A stretch of 64,000 nt of DNA from Ochotona curzoniae (Eukaryota; Chordata; Mammalia; Lagomorpha; Ochotonidae): contig NW_024465885.1 of assembly GCF_017591425.1 (NCBI RefSeq), forward strand, positions 30,760,501 through 30,824,500, read 5' to 3'. The position numbers and the translations under genes were made by a program. This document shows, piece by piece, positions 1-12,045 of the stretch (positions within the stretch are counted from its first letter, which is position 1; each line of letters opens with the position of its first letter). The notes under the pieces are model-generated. The model searched no databases. It was not told where the DNA came from and was given only the letters and a program-made list of their open reading frames with translations.

Positions 1-1055
1 TGGCTCACAAACTGATATGGATTGTGCCTTCCTCATGTCCTTCTCCTAGCATCAAACAGGTGTTTATTTAACACCTACAGTCCTAGATCCCAGGACTGGA
101 TAATGTGAGTTCAACTAGTTCTTGTCTATAAAGGAATGTTGTGCTGCCAAGTGTGGATCCAGAGAGATGACTTGCTCCCTGTTTCTTTCCAGTACCTTTG
201 AGGGATCAGTAGTGATAATCCTGCTGTTTTGGGATACATTGGAGTCATTACCAACATCTTTCAGATTGGGAACCATGCTTTGAAAATGTTGGTAGCCATT
301 CTCTGAAACAGAACCATCTAGCTTGAATACTCCAGATACTATGAGTAAGTGCTAATCATCATTGTCACTGTCCCCTGGAGTCATTCTTCTGTCACCTCTG
401 TTTTGAAATTTTCTGTCATGCAGTCCCCTGGAAACATAGTGCTGCTTTGTTTGTCTCATACCATTCTCTTACTGAGATCAGTGTGGTTTCTCATTATTGA
501 ACCTCCTTTACTCCATTTCAGCTACATAATTCTAAGAGTCATGACAATAAAATAAAACTGTATCCCCTTTCCTAAAAGACACTTCACAAACAAGTCCATC
601 TTGTCCTGCTTCTCTTTCCTTGCCACCTGTTCTTTGGTTAATTCATGCAGCAACATCAAAACTCACTTATTGAGAGAAGTCAGATTTCACTAACCAAAGT
701 CTTTGTACTTGTGAATCATTTGTCTCAAGTGCTCTTTCCCTAACATTTTGCCAGTGCCATTTCTCATTCTTCAAACTGAAGATGAACTATTCTTTCAAAA
801 TAAAGCTTGCGTGAAAATCACATTGGAATAGTTCCTACCCATAAGCATTGGCAGGAAGCTATACTGGAAAAAGAATTCCCGAGATTCAAGCCAGCACACT
901 CATATGAGATAAATGTTTTGTGGAGGATTAACATGATGTGTCACAAAACTGGTACATAAGATGAATTTCTTACAAACACACAGATACAGAGCATTATTGC
1001 AGTATCTTTGTTATTACTTTATTGTATTCATTGCTATGTGATGTTAACTTATTCT
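1..1055. other. unique AT-rich DNA, no gene seen
   Basis: No recognisable gene or repeat. The 68-codon open frame at 349-555 has no family features and no supporting signals. The composition is ordinary AT-rich intergenic or intronic DNA. Confidence 0.5.
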
Positions 1056-1165
1056 ATCATTTTCTTCACTTTATTTCTTACCCATACCCCTAGAAGGTAG
1101 GCTCCTCAATATTGAAATCAAATTTTCTTTGCATGCAATTATGTGTACACATGTACATATGAGAA
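1056..1165 (+). repeat. possible ancient L2/MIR 3' fragment
   Basis: The stretch around 1080-1125 (CCCATACCCCTAGAAGGTAG followed by GCTCCTCAATATTG) resembles the CTAGAATGTAAGCTCC block near the 3' end of L2 elements. It is short and diverged, so the call is tentative. Confidence 0.3.
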
Positions 1166-1925
1166 GCTCCCAGATTAGACAAATAGACAATTAGACAAAT
1201 AGACAAAGTGCTTCAGCAATTCCAAAAAAAATTGTCTCATTCAAATCATCGCATGATGGTTGTTTCCTCCTGTTTCTTGAACATGGTCCTCACTTTATTC
1301 TCTTTGCTTGCTTAGACACTCCACTGCAGTCTTTAAGTAGGTTTAGGTGTGAGTATCTTCCTAGAACCTTTGCAGACTGTTTACTTTTATTTTCATTTCA
1401 TTTATTTCCAAAAAAAAAACCACATTGGCTTTATGAGCATTTGTTTATTTTCATCTACTGGTCCACTCCTCATATGGCTACAACAGCCAGGGCTGAGCCA
1501 GGTTGAAGTAAGGAGCCTTCAGTACCAACTGGTCTCCTATGCCTTCTTATTCCACAGGTATTTCTACATTGTCTGGTGCAGTTGGTTGACTCATTGCTTC
1601 AAGATGTGATCATTCACTTAGCTTCACGAATTTTAGAAGTTTGGGTGATTTTGTGGAGATTAAGAGGACAAATAAAGCTCCACACAAATATCCAGTGATG
1701 GCACACTCCTTCATGTAGCTATTCGATGTGGCTAGTGAGGACTTGCTCATATTACCATAGTTTCAGACTATTTAGATGTCATATATGGTAGCTGAATTTA
1801 AAGGAGAAGACAAAAAACTACAGTCCTCTTGAGGTCAAGACCCAGAATTGACCTTTTGAAATGGCCCATCTACTACATTCTGCTGGCAAGTGAAAGAAAC
1901 AAGCATGGTCCAAATTCAATAGCAA
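1166..1925. other. unique AT-rich DNA, no gene seen
   Basis: Contains short direct repeats of AGACAAATAGACAA near 1177-1207 and a small open frame at 1349-1609 without recognisable content. No gene is supported. Confidence 0.45.
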
Positions 1926-2285
1926 ATGTGATGATTAATTTTGACTGGATCTTAGGGTGCTCAGATAATTTGTCAGACTTGCTTTGGGGTGTCTGTAAAT
2001 GAGTCTCGTTGAGATTAACATTGGTATTGCAATGCCAAGTAAAAAAGTTTGCATTTATAAAAGTGAGTGGGTGGAATATAATCATTTAAATGCTCTAAAC
2101 ACAGTTAAAAGCTAGACTGCACATCGACTTGGAAGGAATGCTGTCAATCACATAGCAATTGACCTGGAATACAAACTTTGTTTCATACCTTACTCTGAGT
2201 CTGCAGGCCTTCATCCAGAAATGCAGTTCTGGGCTCTCCTCTGTGTCCAGCTTGCCTAACCACTGTGCAAATTTAGGACCTTGAC
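1926..2285 (+). repeat. ancient interspersed repeat (TCAACTTGACTGG-type family)
   Basis: The order GATGATTAATTTTGACTGG, GGTGCTCAGATAATTTG, GGTGTCTGTAAATGAG, GAGATTAACATTGG matches, with many changes, a common ancient mammalian repeat that begins ATGGTTAATTTTATGTGTCAAC. I do not recall its library name with certainty. A second copy lies at 39325-39590. Confidence 0.45.
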
Positions 2286-4661
2286 ACATTCCAGAATTTT
2301 GTGATTAGATGTCTTCCCTTATACAAAGCATATAAAATGTCCTATTTGCTTTGCTTCTCTTGAGAACCATAGATAGTAGAAGAAAAGCCAACAGTTCCTT
2401 AAAAGATATAACACCAATTGTATTTAAGCATGGAAGAAAGCATCTACAGGCTTCTTTGGAGGTTAAATTAGTGCAACCATGTCAAATAGCTTGCTTTTGT
2501 CTTTGCAGAGTCACAGAACACAATGTGATTTCATACTTGTGCCTACAATTTAATAACTGCTTTTTTAAACTGAAATTTTAAGACATCCAGGGTAGTAATT
2601 GGAGCTCATTCATCACTCTAAGTCTACAGCCTTATCTCCATATATTATTTAGTGATACTTCATAGATGACTGAATGGTTAAAGAAAAATCATGTTTATGA
2701 TTTTATTCTGACATTTTAATAAATTTTATTATCTCTTTAGCTATTGTAACTTTTCCTCACAAATACACTGCACTATTTACTAGAATAACACCCCCACCTT
2801 CAAGATCTCCAAATCGAGTAGAAGGATATGGAACCAATATGATTCAATGATTATCTTTCAACATCTGTTTTTAAGTTGACCAAGGAATACAGCTTTACTA
2901 TTTCATGCATATCAGATAAAACATTTCAAGAAGTAACATTTAAATCAATAGACCCAGGCATATGGGGAGTACAAAAGCAAATTGCAGGTCTTTCCCTCTC
3001 TCTCATCTGTCTTCTTCCTCTATTTTTGGCAGTTTTTCTTCTTTTCTTTCAAACAAATTAAAAAATAAATGTTTAAAGTTTAAAATGATAAAATTGGCCT
3101 TTTAACTTTCAAAATCAGGCTCTGAACTTGTATATGAAATTGGGAGCTCTTTTTGTGAAAGGATATCATGTTTTTTTTTAACATTGATTTTGTGCTGAAT
3201 TCATGCTTTCTATGCCTTAAATCATTACAGAGTTCAAAACTCTCATGTGGTATAAAGATTTAGGTGCCTAGCTCTTGGAGATACTGCAGTTGGCTCATTC
3301 GTTTTGCCTCATTCCCTTCCCTCATTTTGTTTGTGAACTCTGCACCTCTAACAAAGAAAAGACTGCAAAGCATTATTTCAGTACTCTGGAAGGATCTAAA
3401 GTTTGCCTTATCAAGAACAATACTGGCAACTTTCCAGAAACCTGGAGGCCATGGCTCATTTGCAAATCATGTACATATATTTGCATGAATTTTATTTGAT
3501 TAGTAGCCTCAATCCATGATGGCACTTGGAATGAATGAAGCATTTTACATATATGAATAAATAAATTTAGCAGTCTTATCATTGCTCATGGCTGAATTTT
3601 CCTCATTCATCCCTTCTTGTTATTCCTCTTTATTTATTCTGTTTTTTATTTTATTCATTTTGGAGATGCTGCTCTTTTTCTTTTGCCATTTCTACATTTT
3701 GATTCAATGTAACTGGTAGGAGAAATTCTTTTTTTTTCTTTGTTTTAATTCACCTAACCTAGATTAAATATGACCAAAATTGCCACTTAGTAATTTTTGA
3801 AAAAAATTAACGTAATTTGCATCAACTAGCACAGTTTTTATGTTAATTCAATGCAAGATTTGAGATTTATATGGTTTTATTTTGAAGAACTTGTCCCTAA
3901 TATGATAAACTAAAATATGGTTTTAAAAGTGTATATATTAAAATAAAAAGCTAAAAGCAGAGGAAGAAAAGAATTATTACTTTATTAATAGTGTTGTTTT
4001 CCCAAAATCTAAAAATTCTCCCAAATGTGATTTTGTGTGTGCATGTGTGTATGTGTCTCCGACTTGAGGAGGAGGAATTTGTGGAGAGACCAAAAAAGGA
4101 TCATCAGTTAATAAGAATAAATACTGCTGGTTACACAGGACAGCTATCGCAAGTATAAGGAAATAAGAGGAAGATAAACCATAACTTTCAATGAAATCAT
4201 AGAAAATTCTCCAGCACATATAAGTGATCAAGTGACGTGAAATTGCTTGAATGTGCAGATGTTTAACAGGAAGTACAAATTTACTTGTTTCTGCTAATGA
4301 GTGATAAAATTATTTCTCTCTTTAACATTCATAAATTGAAATTAACTCTAGAACAAGGTGAAAATGAGGTGTTTTCTTTTTCTATTTTGTGTTAATTTTT
4401 TCCTTTTCTTTTATCCTTCATTTTATTTTTCTTCAGTCCAAAACGTGAGCCCTTTCTGGTATTTGAATAAACAGATATTCTACAAACATTTATATATTCA
4501 TTTTGTAATATTCATCCATAGTAATTATGGAGTCCAGTTTATTTGTGAGAAATAATATCACATGTCCCTCACTTGTCTAGAACAATTAAATATGTGAAAT
4601 AATTTACAGTATGGTTCATAACATTAATTTTGAAATTATAAAAAATCATTTCCTAACATTT
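2286..4661. other. unique AT-rich DNA, no gene seen
   Basis: About 2.4 kb with T-rich stretches (for example 3600-3740) and no recognisable gene or recent repeat. Small open frames in this span (2351-2581, 2876-3061, overlapping frames at 3264-3582, 3977-4231, 4358-4555) show no domain, start context or codon pattern worth reporting. Confidence 0.45.
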
Positions 4662-4677
4662 AAGACCAAAATATTTT

Positions 4678-5005
4678 TTAAAGATTTATTTATTTCTATT
4701 GCAAAGTCAGATTTTTACAGAGAGGAAGAGAGACAGAAAGGAAGATCTTCCATCCGATAATTCACTCCCCAAGTGACCACAACAGCTGGTGCTGCTCTGA
4801 TCCAAAGCCAGGAGCCAAGAACCTTCTCCAGGTCTCGCACGCAGGTGCAGGGTCCCAAGGTTCTGTGCAACCCTGACTGGCTTCTCAGGCCACAAGCAGG
4901 GGGCTGGATGGAAAGTGGAGCTGCTGTGATTAGAACCGCCGCCCATATGGGATCCTGGTGCATTCAAGGCAAGGATTTTAGCCACTAGGTCACTGTGCAG
5001 GACCC
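4678..5005 (-). mobile_element. lagomorph C-type SINE, full length, antisense
   Basis: Reads antisense from the A-rich tail (AAGATTTATTTATTTCTATT) through CATCCGATAATTCACTCCCC to the tRNA-like head (GCCACTAGGTCACTGTGC). It is flanked by target-site duplications AAGACCAAAATATTTT (4662-4677) and AAGACCAAAAATATTTT (5006-5022), which differ by one A. Open frames on both strands here are SINE-derived. The right duplication lies about 30 bp from the next retroelement. Confidence 0.92.
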
Positions 5006-5049
5006 AAGACCAAAAATATTTTAAAATTAAACAGAACTAAATTGATGTT

Positions 5050-5912
5050 ATAAGGAAGAAGTCCAAACTCTGCAGTGCAGAAACCAGTGCCATCGGAATG
5101 ACGGCCAGGAGCCCTGAGCGGTCTGCAGAAACAGAAGAATAATACACTTCCTTCGGGAATAGGGAGGTGAGCTCTCTCTGGTCCTAGCCTGGCTCTGGCT
5201 CTGGCTCTGGGTCCCCACCCTCCCTCGCAGTGACCATTAGGATCGCTCCAGTAACCCCTCAAAACAAACAAACAAACATACAAACAAACAAAAAAATCTA
5301 GAATGGACAGACAACATGGAAAGCCTAGAATCAGACAGGAAACGTCCAGCATGAACCCAAACATGCCTCACTAGGTGGGACACAAAGATTAGGTACGCCT
5401 CACTGGGGTATTGGGGATTTCTCTGCACACCCATCCTAAAAAAAAAAAAAAAAATGTATTGTACCTAAACTGATAACTGTATGGAATCAGGTTGAATACA
5501 AACCAAAATTGAAATGTCTATGAAGAAGTCACAGGATGTAGTTAAGAAACCGCATCTTCCTATCAACACACTATTAATCAATGTCATGTCAATTGATGCC
5601 ATAAGGTTGTAAATGGCTGTTGATGTTATGTCGGGGCCTTTAATTGATTGGGATGATGCTTTGCTGGCTTTACCTTCAGATCAGAGATGGTCTCACCAAG
5701 AAATCGTTGAACCCACTAGGATAATAAGACACTGGACTTTATGCTTGGTAAATACTTCCAATGAAAGAACCTCAACTTAATTTGAACTGTGGTAACACAG
5801 CAAGGTGGAGAAATCCACCATGGGAGAGGGTTCGGGGAGGGGTGGGGGGAAATCCCAGTGCCTATAACACCGTGTCACATAATGCAATGCAATTAATAAA
5901 ATTTTAAAAAAG
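5050..5912 (+). mobile_element. 5'-truncated LINE-like element with L1 3' UTR
   Basis: The 3' half (about 5520-5912) is an L1 3' UTR. It contains the block GATCAGAGATGGTCTCACC, the ATCCACCATGGGAGAGGG block, a G-rich stretch, CACATAATGCAATGCAATT and an A-rich tail. The 5' half (about 5050-5450) matches 22880-23240, beginning near GCCCTGAGCGGTC (5109), but is absent from the L1 at 34.9-37.3 kb, where ORF2 runs straight into the short 3' UTR. So this is either an L1 subfamily with a longer 3' UTR or a truncated copy of the composite element at 21.85 kb. It includes a (CAAA)n stretch at 5266-5294. Confidence 0.75.
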
Positions 5913-6858
5913 AGAATAGCATTACTTATAATAGTTCAGGAATTTACCTCAAATTAAATTCTGGCATTAGATAAGAAAGATTCATGCAAAGAGATTTTAT
6001 GAGGATTAGAATTACACAATTATAAAAGAGTACAAGGATGTTATTAAGGGGGTGCTTCTTCTGTATTGAATATTGTGCCTGAATTAATTGTATGGTTATT
6101 AGTGTCAGCAGCTGGAATAGGAATCCTTACTGGATGGAATGGGGTAATGTGGAGATTAGCTGGAGATCATTTGCATGAATACGTACTCATTAAGGCAAGT
6201 TAGAACTCACGTTAGATTTTCACAGCCTAACTTAAAATAAGTGACTTATGGAAGTGAAAAATGTAGCATGATCTTAGGTCTTGTCAGCGTAGCTGTCCAC
6301 ACACACACACACACACACACATGCACCTGTGAAATAAGTCAGTGTGGTGCCCAAACATGAGAAAGTTGCCATGTTACCTGTTATCCCTCTGTGACTTTCA
6401 TGAGGTGGAGCCTGCCACTTTACTTCCGCATTCTAATTCTCACATAAAATATTCTTGCAAGCAAGCTTAACATACCAAAAGGTACTGTCTTTCAAGGTTG
6501 TTTGTAACATAAAGATGGCAATATTCTGTGATGGAAACAGACATTTACTCCTTTTCTCTAGTAGATGATTGTTCCACATAAATAAAATAATGTTTTTATA
6601 TAGATTTGAATATTATTATTTTTCCAGGATATCCTGCCATATCCACATTCCCTTCCTATAATGTTGCTAAAACAATAATAGGTGTATAATCCTCTCAATA
6701 CATTATCCTGTATACCTTGATGATTGAAGATCAGTGAGGCACAAAGCTGTTACTGAGGCCAGTTTTACTGCTATAAGTAATACACTGTTCTCTGACCCAG
6801 TTATTTCATATCATCTCCCAGTATCTAGGCACCTAGCTAAATAGATAGCTTGCTTGTA
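5913..6858. other. unique DNA with a CA microsatellite
   Basis: No gene seen. A (CA)n tract of about 22 bp lies at 6299-6320. The rest has no repeat I recognise. Confidence 0.45.
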
Positions 6859-6870
6859 AGATAAAATCTA

Positions 6871-7185
6871 GGAATGGACATGATTGCTCAGTGACAAAAT
6901 CCTCACCTTGCTAAGCACGAGGATTCCATACAAGTGCCTGTTTGTGTCCCTGCTGCTCTGTTTCCCAACCAGCTCCCTGCTTGTGGACTGGGAAAGCAGT
7001 CGAGGATGGCCTAAAGCCGTGGGACCCTGAACCTGTTTGGGGTATCTGGAAAAAGCTCCTGGCTTCTGGGATTTGATCAGTTCAACTGCAGCCATTGGGG
7101 TCACTTGGGGAGTGAACCAGCAGATAGAAAATCTTTCTGTAAGTCTGCCTTTCCAATAAAAACAAATAAATCTTAAAAAAAAAAA
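6871..7185 (+). mobile_element. lagomorph C-type SINE, older copy, sense
   Basis: The sense SINE body includes CTCCCTGCTTGTGGACTGGG, GCAGTCGAGGATGGCC and the tail AATAAAAACAAATAAATCTT. It is flanked by near-identical duplications GATAAAATCTA (6860-6870) and GATAAAAATCTA (7186-7197). Many point changes indicate moderate age. Confidence 0.88.
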
Positions 7186-7197
7186 GATAAAAATCTA

Positions 7198-8514
7198 AGT
7201 GCCTCAACACTTCCTACAATAATGATATTGTTAATTGAAATTAAGACATCAATTTTAGTTTAACTTAAATAAGGATAAGAAATGGAAAATACCTAATGAG
7301 ACTAATGAGGCAATATTAATACTATTACAATCCTTTTTTTTTTTTTTTTTGCAGCTGGTCTCAAGGCTATAATTGGTATTTATGTCTTTCTTGCACCATG
7401 GTTGACTTCATATTATCTTTGTCTTCAGAAATCATTTTTTTTTTTGGCTGATGTCTGTCACTGTCAATAATGGAAACATGGCTGTCTTTGTAAAATGTAT
7501 CCATAAATTACATGAAATCCATTATGTTTGTATTGTAAAATTATTTAAAAAGAATGTATCATGGGCCAATTTGCCTTATTTATACTTAACTCATAGAAAC
7601 ATACACACATACATACATATATCACATATACTTCTGCTTTATTTGACAAAATATGCAACAATTCTGGGTCTAAACTAAGGTCTAAAGAAGAATGAGTCAG
7701 ATAAGTGATTATTGCAAAGTTTGATGCTTAAAACAGTTACAAAATGAATAGTTTAATCTTTTATTTTAGTGTACAAAACCCTGACCTATTTCTCCTGTTA
7801 CTACTCCAGGATGTTCGTGGGTTATAAATGCATTGTATTATAAAGCCCTTAGTCCAGTATTTCATTTTTCAGTTACATTTCAAGTTAACCTCTTTTCAAA
7901 ACATTTGGGAGAATATAGAAAAAAAAGGTTTATCCTTGCTTATCTTCTGCCTAGATATGAAGTGCCACGTTAATTCCATTTTGAGCTTTCCGTGCTTATC
8001 ATGATTAGTGAAAAGAAGGTTGTTCTAATACAGTGTTCTGTACACAGTGTCCTGTCTATAAAATAGAATGTTCCACACTAATAATCCATTATGACACAAA
8101 TAATTATCTGAAACTTCAGCATACAAAACCTGATTCTGTGAAAGTACAATTAGATAGTCTAGGGGCATCACAAAATTAAATGTCAGCTGGCCTGAACCTA
8201 GCCATCTATTCAAAATTTGACCAGCAGATAACCCACATTGAAATGAAAGAGTAGATACACGTACACAGAGTTAGAGTACATTATCAGAGCCCCTGAACTG
8301 TCTCGGTGTCCTCAAGGAGGGTATCTGCTGCATAATCTGCTAAAAGTCAAATGCTTTCTTTCGAAAGCAGAGTTTTGGATCAAATTATGACACAGGGAAA
8401 ATTTGTCATTTATTTTGAATGTTGGTGCTTTAAAACTAAAAATGGTCAACTTTTGATTTGGGACTTCAAGCTGAAATAAAAACATGTGCTGAGGTCATCA
8501 TTTTAAAGTTTCTC
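7198..8514. other. unique AT-rich DNA, no gene seen
   Basis: Contains a T-run at 7333-7350 and small open frames (7451-7678, 8025-8213) without recognisable features. No gene is supported. Confidence 0.45.
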
Positions 8515-8534
8515 TCTCACTTAAAATCCATGAC

Positions 8535-8588
8535 ATGCACAATGCATGGCAGAGGGTTAGCCAGTTGAATTACCGTGCCAGCCCTACC
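8535..8588 (-). repeat. possible SINE head fragment
   Basis: The stretch GGGTTAGCCAGTTGAATTAC followed by CGTGCCAGCCC resembles the antisense head of the C-type SINE (GCCACTAGGCCACCATGCCG). It sits directly beside the old L1 fragment. Very short, so tentative. Confidence 0.3.
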
Positions 8589-8589
8589 A

Positions 8590-9205
8590 CTTTTTGTGTA
8601 TTCATTTATTTATGAATGGGCAGATAGGTTGTTCCCATATTTCAGCTATTGTGAATTACACTCCTATAGATATGGAATTGCAGGTGTCTTTCTCTAAGTA
8701 GAGATTTCCTTTCATTTGGATATATTCCCAGCAGTAGGGTGGCTGGGTCGTATGGTAGATGCATTTTCAAATATCTGATAAGTCTCCACATTGATTTTCA
8801 TATTGGTTTCACTAGTTTATATTCCTTCCAACAGTGGATTAGGTTATCTTTTTCATTACATACTCCCCAATAATTATTGCTTCTTGCTTTCTATATGTAG
8901 GCCATTCTCACTGAGTTAGGTGAAACTTTTCTGTGCATTTTATTTTCACACTGAAGGTCAAATAAACTGAACATTTTTTTCATGTGTCTTTAGCCCTTTG
9001 AACTTCATTGTTTGCCCATTTCTTAACATGGCCATTTTGTTTTGCTGTTATTAAGTTTATGGAGCTCCTTGTAAATCCAAGATATCAGCCTTGTATCTTG
9101 TGTGCAATTCACAAGTATTTTCTCCCATTCATTCATTGTTTCTTCACTTAATTGACCACTTCTCTTTCAGTTTCGAAGCTTCTTAGCTTGATATTCTCTC
9201 TTAAA
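8590..9205 (-). mobile_element. old L1 ORF2 C-terminal fragment, antisense
   Basis: Antisense L1 ORF2 3' region recognised by its order of blocks: TTGTTCCCATATTTCAGC, GGATATATTCCCAGCAGTAG, GGCTGGGTCGTATGGTAG, AACAGTGGATTAGG, TTTGCCCATTTC and TATTTTCTCCCATTC. Reading frames are broken throughout, so this is a decayed fragment of an old L1. Confidence 0.85.
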
Positions 9206-9617
9206 AGTGAACTATCAGTCTATCACTTCAAACTAGCTAGGCTGATATTCATCAGAAGCAGAAGAAAGCAGGGGTAAATTTCTCCTACTCTATATTCAGA
9301 GTTACTCCTTTCGTGTTTGTTACTTCCTCTTACCAGAAACGCTTCCATGCTGCAAAAGTGACTGAATAGAAAGCTATGTGTCACCAATTTAATTTTAAAG
9401 AAAAATATCTGCAAAATGAAAAAAATATAAATAGAAATGATAAAATATAAGATGTTTAAAAAAAAAAACATTGAGTGAATCTTCTCCAAGTCCCCAAGAA
9501 ACTGGTGAAGACTGAATACAGAACTGTCCATTGTAATGGTCACAGAGGCACCAACAGTCTCTGTGAAAAGCTGCTGTGTTGGCATCCACAATGGTGAGCG
9601 ATTGGTAATCGCTAAGG
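9206..9617. other. AT-rich DNA, no gene seen
   Basis: Apparently unique. The antisense frames at 9223-9627 and 9395-9925 run into SINE sequence and show no known domain. Confidence 0.4.
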
Positions 9618-9937
9618 GACAGAACACAATGGCTCAGTGGCTCAGTCATCACCTTGCACAAGTTGGGTTCCCATGTGGGTGCCAGTTCATGAACCAAATG
9701 CTCCACTTCTCTTCCAACTCCCTGCTTGTGGCCTGGAAGGGCAATAGAGGATGGGATTGTGAACATGCAGGGAGACCCAGAGGAAGCTCCTGGCTCCTGA
9801 CTTCGGATGGGCTTAGTTCCAGTCATTGCAGTCACATGGGGAGTGAACCAGCTGACAAGAGATTTTTCTCTCTCTATCTCCTCTTCTCTGTAAATCTGTC
9901 TTTCCAATAAAAATAAACAAATCATTTTAAAAATTAG
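9618..9937 (+). mobile_element. lagomorph C-type SINE, sense
   Basis: Sense copy: AATGGCTCAGTGGCTCAGTC head, TTCCCATGTGGGTGCCAGTT, CTCCCTGCTTGTGGCCTGG, GTCACATGGGGAGTGAACC, and tail CCAATAAAAATAAACAAATC. Moderately diverged. The two long open frames overlapping it are fortuitous. Confidence 0.85.
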
Positions 9938-10140
9938 TCCATAATCCCTTTTTTCAAAGAAAACTAATGTCTGTGTCTTGATTTGTCCTATATGTGCAGA
10001 ATTACAAGGACAATTAAAAATATATGTACAAATGAAGTAAAAATAAGTTTACTTGATAAAAAATTGGAATCTATGTATAAAGGGTGTTTTATGAAACATC
10101 TTGGCAAAGCAAATCTAAAGTTTAATAGATAAGGCATGAA

Positions 10141-10470
10141 AGAGTAGGTGTGTGATATGGTGGTTTAGAAGGCACTCATGATGCCTGTATTTTATATTGG
10201 AGTGCATGAGTCCAAGTCTCTCCTGATTCTGGCTTCTTACATATACCCTGGGAGACAGCAGATGATAATTTGGCAGTTAGAACTACGATCTAACACCTGT
10301 ATTGTAGACCTACATTGAGTTTCAATTTCCTGGCTTCAGCATGAATCAGCATACTTTGCTATGGGAAATTAGAGTAAAGCTGATGGATGCATGCTCTCTT
10401 TCCACCTGTGTGTGTGTGTGTGTGTTTCTCTCTGTCCATTTCTTTCTCTGCCTTTCAAATAAAGTTCATA
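10141..10470 (+). mobile_element. older C-type SINE subfamily, sense
   Basis: A diverged tRNA-derived SINE. It has ATGGTGGTTTAGAAGGCACTC near the head, CCTGGGAGACAGCAGATGAT, then a (TG)n tract and TCTCTCTGTCCATTTC before CTGCCTTTCAAATAAA. The pyrimidine-rich end and CAAATAAA tail are typical of older lagomorph CSINE subfamilies. Confidence 0.6.
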
Positions 10471-10498
10471 AAATATTCATTTGAAAATGTAGTATGTA

Positions 10499-10785
10499 GG
10501 GCCTGTAGCAGTAGCCTAGTGACTAAAGTCACTGCCTTGCATGCACCAGGATTCCATATGGGCACCAGTTCCTGTAACAAGGGCCCCACTTCCCATCCAG
10601 CTCGCTGCTTGTGGCCTGGTAAAGCAGACCCAATGCCTTGGGACTCTGCACCCACGTGAGAGACCAGCAGGAAGTTTCTGGCTCCTGGCTGTTGGGAAGT
10701 TATTCAGCAGATGGAATATCTTCCTCTCTGTCTCTCCTCATCTCTGTATATCTGACTCTCCAATAAAAATAAATAAATCTTTTAT
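10499..10785 (+). mobile_element. lagomorph C-type SINE, sense
   Basis: Sense copy with head GGGCCTGTAGCAGTAGCCTA, body CTCGCTGCTTGTGGCCTGG, and tail CCAATAAAAATAAATAAATC. Target-site duplications AAAATGTAGTATGTA (10484-10498) and AAAATGTAATATGTA (10786-10800) differ at one base. The SINE lands just after the older SINE at 10141-10470. Confidence 0.92.
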
Positions 10786-11067
10786 AAAATGTAATATGTA
10801 AAAAGTAAGGTGTTTACATAAATGTATATGCACACATCCTTGCATTCATACACTCTTCTATAACTATAGTTACATGCAATTTTCTACTTCCTAAATCTGT
10901 TTAAATACACTTCATTTGCACTACATTTTATTCAATCAATATGAAACATATTTATCTGTATATTTTTAATCTCAATTTTTCATACATTTCCTCATTTTCC
11001 TAAATTGGGAGTTGGAGTAGATAACTTTTGTTCTTTCCCATTAGATTGTAATTATGTATTTAATTTA

Positions 11068-11322
11068 ATTTTTAAAAGGTGACTTATTCAAAAGGCAGAG
11101 CTACCAAGAGAGAAGGGAGATAGAGAAAGTAAGATCTGCCATTTCCTGTATAAAGGAATACAGTCTCTGGGGTTTGGTCAGGATAAAATATCTGAGTATT
11201 TCACATGTTTCCATGAGCTGAATTCCACTAATTTCCTCGATGAATTAGCTGGAAGCAGAGTAAGAAATGGAGCAGCCAGAACTCAAGCCAACACCCTTAC
11301 GGTGTCAAATGCCAAAACCTAA
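11068..11322 (-). mobile_element. old SINE, antisense, diverged
   Basis: Recognised by GTGACTTATTCAAAAGGCAG, AGCTGGAAGCAGAGTAAG and GAACTCAAGCCAACACCC, in the order expected for an antisense old CSINE. Heavily diverged. Confidence 0.55.
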
Positions 11323-11375
11323 TGAAATTTTTTAAAAAGAATGAATTCTTAGAATCACTGCCTTTGTGAATGTCA

Positions 11376-11678
11376 TGGGCTAGGCAGAGTAGCCTACCAG
11401 CTAAAGTCCTTGCCCTGCACTCCAGGATCCTGGCTACCCTGCTTCCCACCCAGCTTCTTGCTTGTGTCTTGGGAAAGTAGTGGAGGACAGTTCAAAGCCT
11501 TGGGACCCTGCACCTGTGTGGGAAACCCTGAAGAAGCTCCTGGCTCCTGGCTTTTGATCGGCTCAACTCTGGCCATTGCAGCCACTTGGAGAGTCATTCA
11601 GTGAATGGAAGATCTTCGTCTTTTCCCCCTTTCTGTATGTCTAACTTTCCAATGAAAACAAATATTTTTTAAATGAAT
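11376..11678 (+). mobile_element. lagomorph C-type SINE, sense
   Basis: Sense SINE with AGTAGCCTACCAGCTAAAGT at the head, TTCTTGCTTGTGTCTTGGG, CTCCTGGCTCCTGGCTTTTG, and tail CCAATGAAAACAAATA. The stretch between ACTCCAGGATCC and CTGCTTCCCACCC is shorter than in other copies, an internal deletion. Confidence 0.85.
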
Positions 11679-11748
11679 ATATGAATGATGGGTGATAGTT
11701 TAATAAATCATCACAATATTTATCACCAAGACTTTAGAAAAACATTTT

Positions 11749-12045
11749 CAGGGCGTGAAGTCTGGTGGTATAGCTAACCCTCTGTCTACAGGGCTGGCAT
11801 CCTGTATGGGTGCCAGTTGATGTTTCTGCTTCTCCACTCCCTGCTTATAGGATGGAAAAGCAGCAGAGGATGGTTCAAGTCCTTGGGCCCCTGCTCCCAT
11901 CTAGGAGGCCCAGAAGAAGTTCCTGGGTCCTGTTTCATATCAGTTCAGTTCTGGTCCTTATGACCATTTGGGGAGTGAATCAGCAAATTGAATATTTTCT
12001 TCTGTCTTGCCTTTTCTCTGTAAAATCTGAATTTCAAATCTAAAA
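11749..12045 (+). mobile_element. lagomorph C-type SINE, sense, older
   Basis: Sense copy beginning near GGGCGTGAAGTCTGGTGG, with GCATCCTGTATGGGTGCC, CCCTGCTTATAGGATGG, and ACCATTTGGGGAGTGAATC. The tail is degraded to AAATCTAAAAAAGG. More diverged than its neighbours. Confidence 0.78.

Noticed and set aside
4707..5364. Several overlapping frames of 70-124 codons
   Set aside because: All derive from the antisense SINE or the L1-tailed element; they run on both strands.
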